From: Lycorma delicatula
Taxonomy: Eukaryota; Arthropoda; Insecta; Hemiptera; Fulgoridae
Assembly: GCF_047948215.1 (NCBI RefSeq)
Contig: NC_134465.1
Coordinates: 16,202,022-16,266,021 of the forward strand
DNA: 64,000 nt
Direction: 5' to 3'
Part shown: positions 61,601 to 64,000 of the stretch, piece by piece
Position numbering within the stretch: position 1 is the first letter of the stretch
Layout: each line of letters starts with the position of its first letter
Position numbers and translations under genes: made by a program
Notes under the pieces: generated by a model
What the model saw: the letters and a program-made list of their open reading frames with translations, nothing else
The model's database searches: none
Told to the model about the DNA's origin: nothing

Positions 61601-64000
61601 TATCAGGCTTCGAAAAAATGCGGTTTAACAAATCAGCTACAGAGAAAGCTAAAGCGATATGATATTTGAACGGGGAGAATCGCGGTATATTTTAGTCGGT
61701 TATTTAGAGTACGATGAAATACAGATAACTGAATTTAATTTTAAACCTCTATTTGCGTCAATTTATTTAGCAGAAGATGTAAGACGGTTATCAACCGGCA
61801 GACGCAGACGGTCTCGGTCTAGGCTTTACAGTAAACGATTTTATTTTCTTTTAGTTTAAGTTTGTGGGTTCGCAAACCCACAAACCTACTACAAACTTAG
61901 TGTAATCTCCCGTTATGTAGACAAATAATGAAAATATTTAATCTATATTATGTTTGTTCGGTAATATATTGTTTTTATCAAAGTAGTATTTGGTTTTCAA
62001 ATAATATAATGCTGAATTATGTTATGATCATTATATATATATATATATATATATGTTCTTTGTAATCTATAAATGAATGTTCGTCCAGTCTGTCCTATAT
62101 AGTGTTTGTTTTAGTGAAAATGAATTTAAATTGAACCGACGTAGTTTAATTTTTATTCTGTTGTGCTGATTCGTTGTTTTTCTATATACGGTTTTTTTCG
62201 ATCGGTTGTACAATCTAGTGTCCCGGGAGTTGTCGGCCAAACTTAAAAGACCGATTCAGCATATAAAAAAAAAAAAATTAATTTAAAGAGATACTGTAAC
62301 TCGCTTTACTTCCCTCCTGACCGACATTTTATGTTTTTCCAATAAAAATTTATCTATTAAGAACGGATTGAGATAATTCAATGAAATCCGGCGTACATGT
62401 AACCGATTACATTTTCTATAAAATAAATAAATTCAAATAAGTCGTACCTTTAAAAATTCCATAACAGAGGGCATTTAAATCTTTTAATCGTTAATTACCG
62501 TGTTGATGTTAATTTTATCGAGAATTACGTTTTACGAAATACAATGTTAATCAAGATATTTATTGTGAACAAAATGCTCTTCATTTGTTGAAATCGGTCG
62601 ATAAACGGCTGAAATTGTTAAAGTCGATCGCAAAAATTATGCGGTCTGGCGATTTGTGCTTGTTCTTTTATTAATAATAATATAAATTTTTATAAATTAT
62701 TTTTCATTCGATAGTGAAGTATATTTCAACCCGTTCTTAAGAAATACATTTTTATTGAATAAATACAACAAAATGGCGCGCAGCAGGAAAATGAAGCGAC
62801 ATATGACATTTGTCCACATGAACGTTAAGTTTGGCCGTCTGGAACCGGGAGAATATATATACGCGGTGAAATGTCTTTTCTGTAAAAAGTTACAAGTTTG
62901 TACGTATTTTGATCGATGTATGTTGCATAGTTTACATATGGATTGATTTGTTTTTTCTTACCGCAATTGTTTTTAATTGTGTTCTTTATTTTACTGACCG
63001 TAAATTCTACTAGATGCTACATTATATTATGCTCTCTGCAGTTGTCGGATGATGAAATATTAGGCGATTTAACATGTTGAAGTAAACCATATGTTACTGT
63101 ATGCCGTAACAGTTAACAGTGTTGTGGAGTAGAAGTGTACTAATTCGATTAATTTTTAAAAACTCGTTATTAACTGTACGTTTACTATATGATTTCACGA
63201 AAGATAAGCGATCATATTCTGCATCTCTGCAGCATATGTACATCTCATTTACATTTATATGTAAAGTTTTTACTTTTTTTTTTAATAGCTTATAAAATGG
63301 TACAAGTAGTTTTAAAGTTATATAGACTAAACCGTTTGCATCACTGCCCGTTACCCGTTAACATTTATAACAACTATTCACCGTTATTGCAAACTAAGTT
63401 TCAATCAAATTAATTTACGAGTTATTTTATGCGGATCTGAATTCTTGCGTTGCCGGTGTATTTTGGCCGTTAAAAGCTCAATTAAGATCAGGGGCATAGG
63501 GTAGAAGTCGTAATTATAGTAGAGTACTGAACTTTAATTAGATAAGTGGTACGCTTAAAATCATTTATTGATAAAGTTTGTTATTATTCATCGCGACAAA
63601 AAGAACTTTGAAGAAGGTTCACTTCGCTAATTTTAAATTTATTAATTAAAAAAAAGAAAATGAACAGATTCGATCCGCTTATGTTTTTAATAATCTTCGG
63701 TGATCTAGAACCCTTTCTAAAATCTAATACGTTCGGATATTCTAGAATGTTAACGTAGGATCGTTCAAACTCTTAAGCGAGTCACGACCGTTCGTAAGTT
63801 AGCTATACTTCGTCGGATATTACGGTATAACGTAGAGGTGTAGTTTATAATGCAGACGATCTATATAGTATATAATCGTGAGAGCATTTCTGTGGATAAA
63901 AAGAGAAAATGCCCCCGTTCACCCGGTTTTTGTTTTTTAACATTATGATGCAAATCGAATGAAAAAATACTGAAATATTCCGAGATTCCTTATGTACGCA
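58651..64000. other. Upstream region, no gene recognised
   Basis: CpG-containing AT-rich DNA. Features seen: an alternating GT/CG run at 59465-59500, a perfect 11-bp-arm hairpin GTTTGTGGGTT (61860-61870 with 61875-61885), and (AT)n at 62034-62054. Short frames have no recognised motif. I found no C2A-domain exon on the minus strand here. Confidence 0.5.
62770..62946 (+). repeat. Short repeat starting AAAATGGCG, copy 2, with a 58-codon open frame
   Basis: The first 56 bases match 47151-47210. The frame from the shared ATG (62773) reads MARSRKMKRHMTFVHM, then YAVKCLFCKKLQVC, with two CxxC-like Cys pairs, to a stop at 62944. Function unknown. It may be the 5' coding end of an unidentified mobile element rather than a host gene. 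Confidence 0.45.

Noticed and set aside
52500..64000. Search for synaptotagmin C2A or transmembrane exons on the minus strand
   Set aside because: No frame with C2A-like motifs flanked by splice sites was seen; the upstream exons are probably outside the window, though a short exon could have been missed.
1..64000. CRISPR arrays, bacterial operons or phage-like modules
   Set aside because: No regularly spaced repeats with unique spacers and no dense coding; introns, SINEs and LINEs show this is eukaryotic DNA.

Overview
The window looks like AT-rich nuclear DNA from an insect with a large, repeat-filled genome, probably a hemipteran; the order is an inference from the repeat content. There is no operon-like or phage-like organisation. 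Recognisable coding DNA is scarce and lies in short exons separated by introns of many kilobases.

The one host gene I can support is a synaptotagmin on the minus strand. Three exons encode a nearly complete C2B domain: 50033-50153 (phase 0 start), 41871-42042 and 23849-24056. Splice sites and phases agree across all three, with introns of about 8.0 kb and 17.8 kb. The transmembrane segment and C2A domain must lie further upstream, in coordinates above 50153 and probably beyond the window; I could not find them.

The rest is mostly mobile-element debris. 9.4-16.4 kb: three old LINE fragments and a deleted mariner with 100-bp inverted repeats. 16.4-23.8 kb: AT-rich DNA, a LINE reverse-transcriptase remnant and an unclassified repeat. 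24-42 kb (intron): tRNA-derived SINEs, a young 5'-truncated LINE with an 11-bp target-site duplication, a probable pogo-like remnant and a protease-like fragment. 42-50 kb (intron): a GC-rich, CpG-rich tandem-repeat island carrying five CRE-like sites, hairpins and more SINEs. 50.4-52.5 kb: a broken R1-like LINE ORF1, itself interrupted by another LINE tail with a 12-bp target-site duplication. 54.9-58.7 kb: a second copy of the unclassified repeat and two LINE tails joined head to head. 58.7-64 kb: nothing recognised except one short repeated ORF start.

The strongest points for a second look are the intronic CRE-rich island, the nested LINE insertion, the CpG-poor domain at about 9-27 kb, and the unclassified repeat family seen at 22.0-22.9 kb and 54.9-55.9 kb. 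I found no convincing new multi-gene system.
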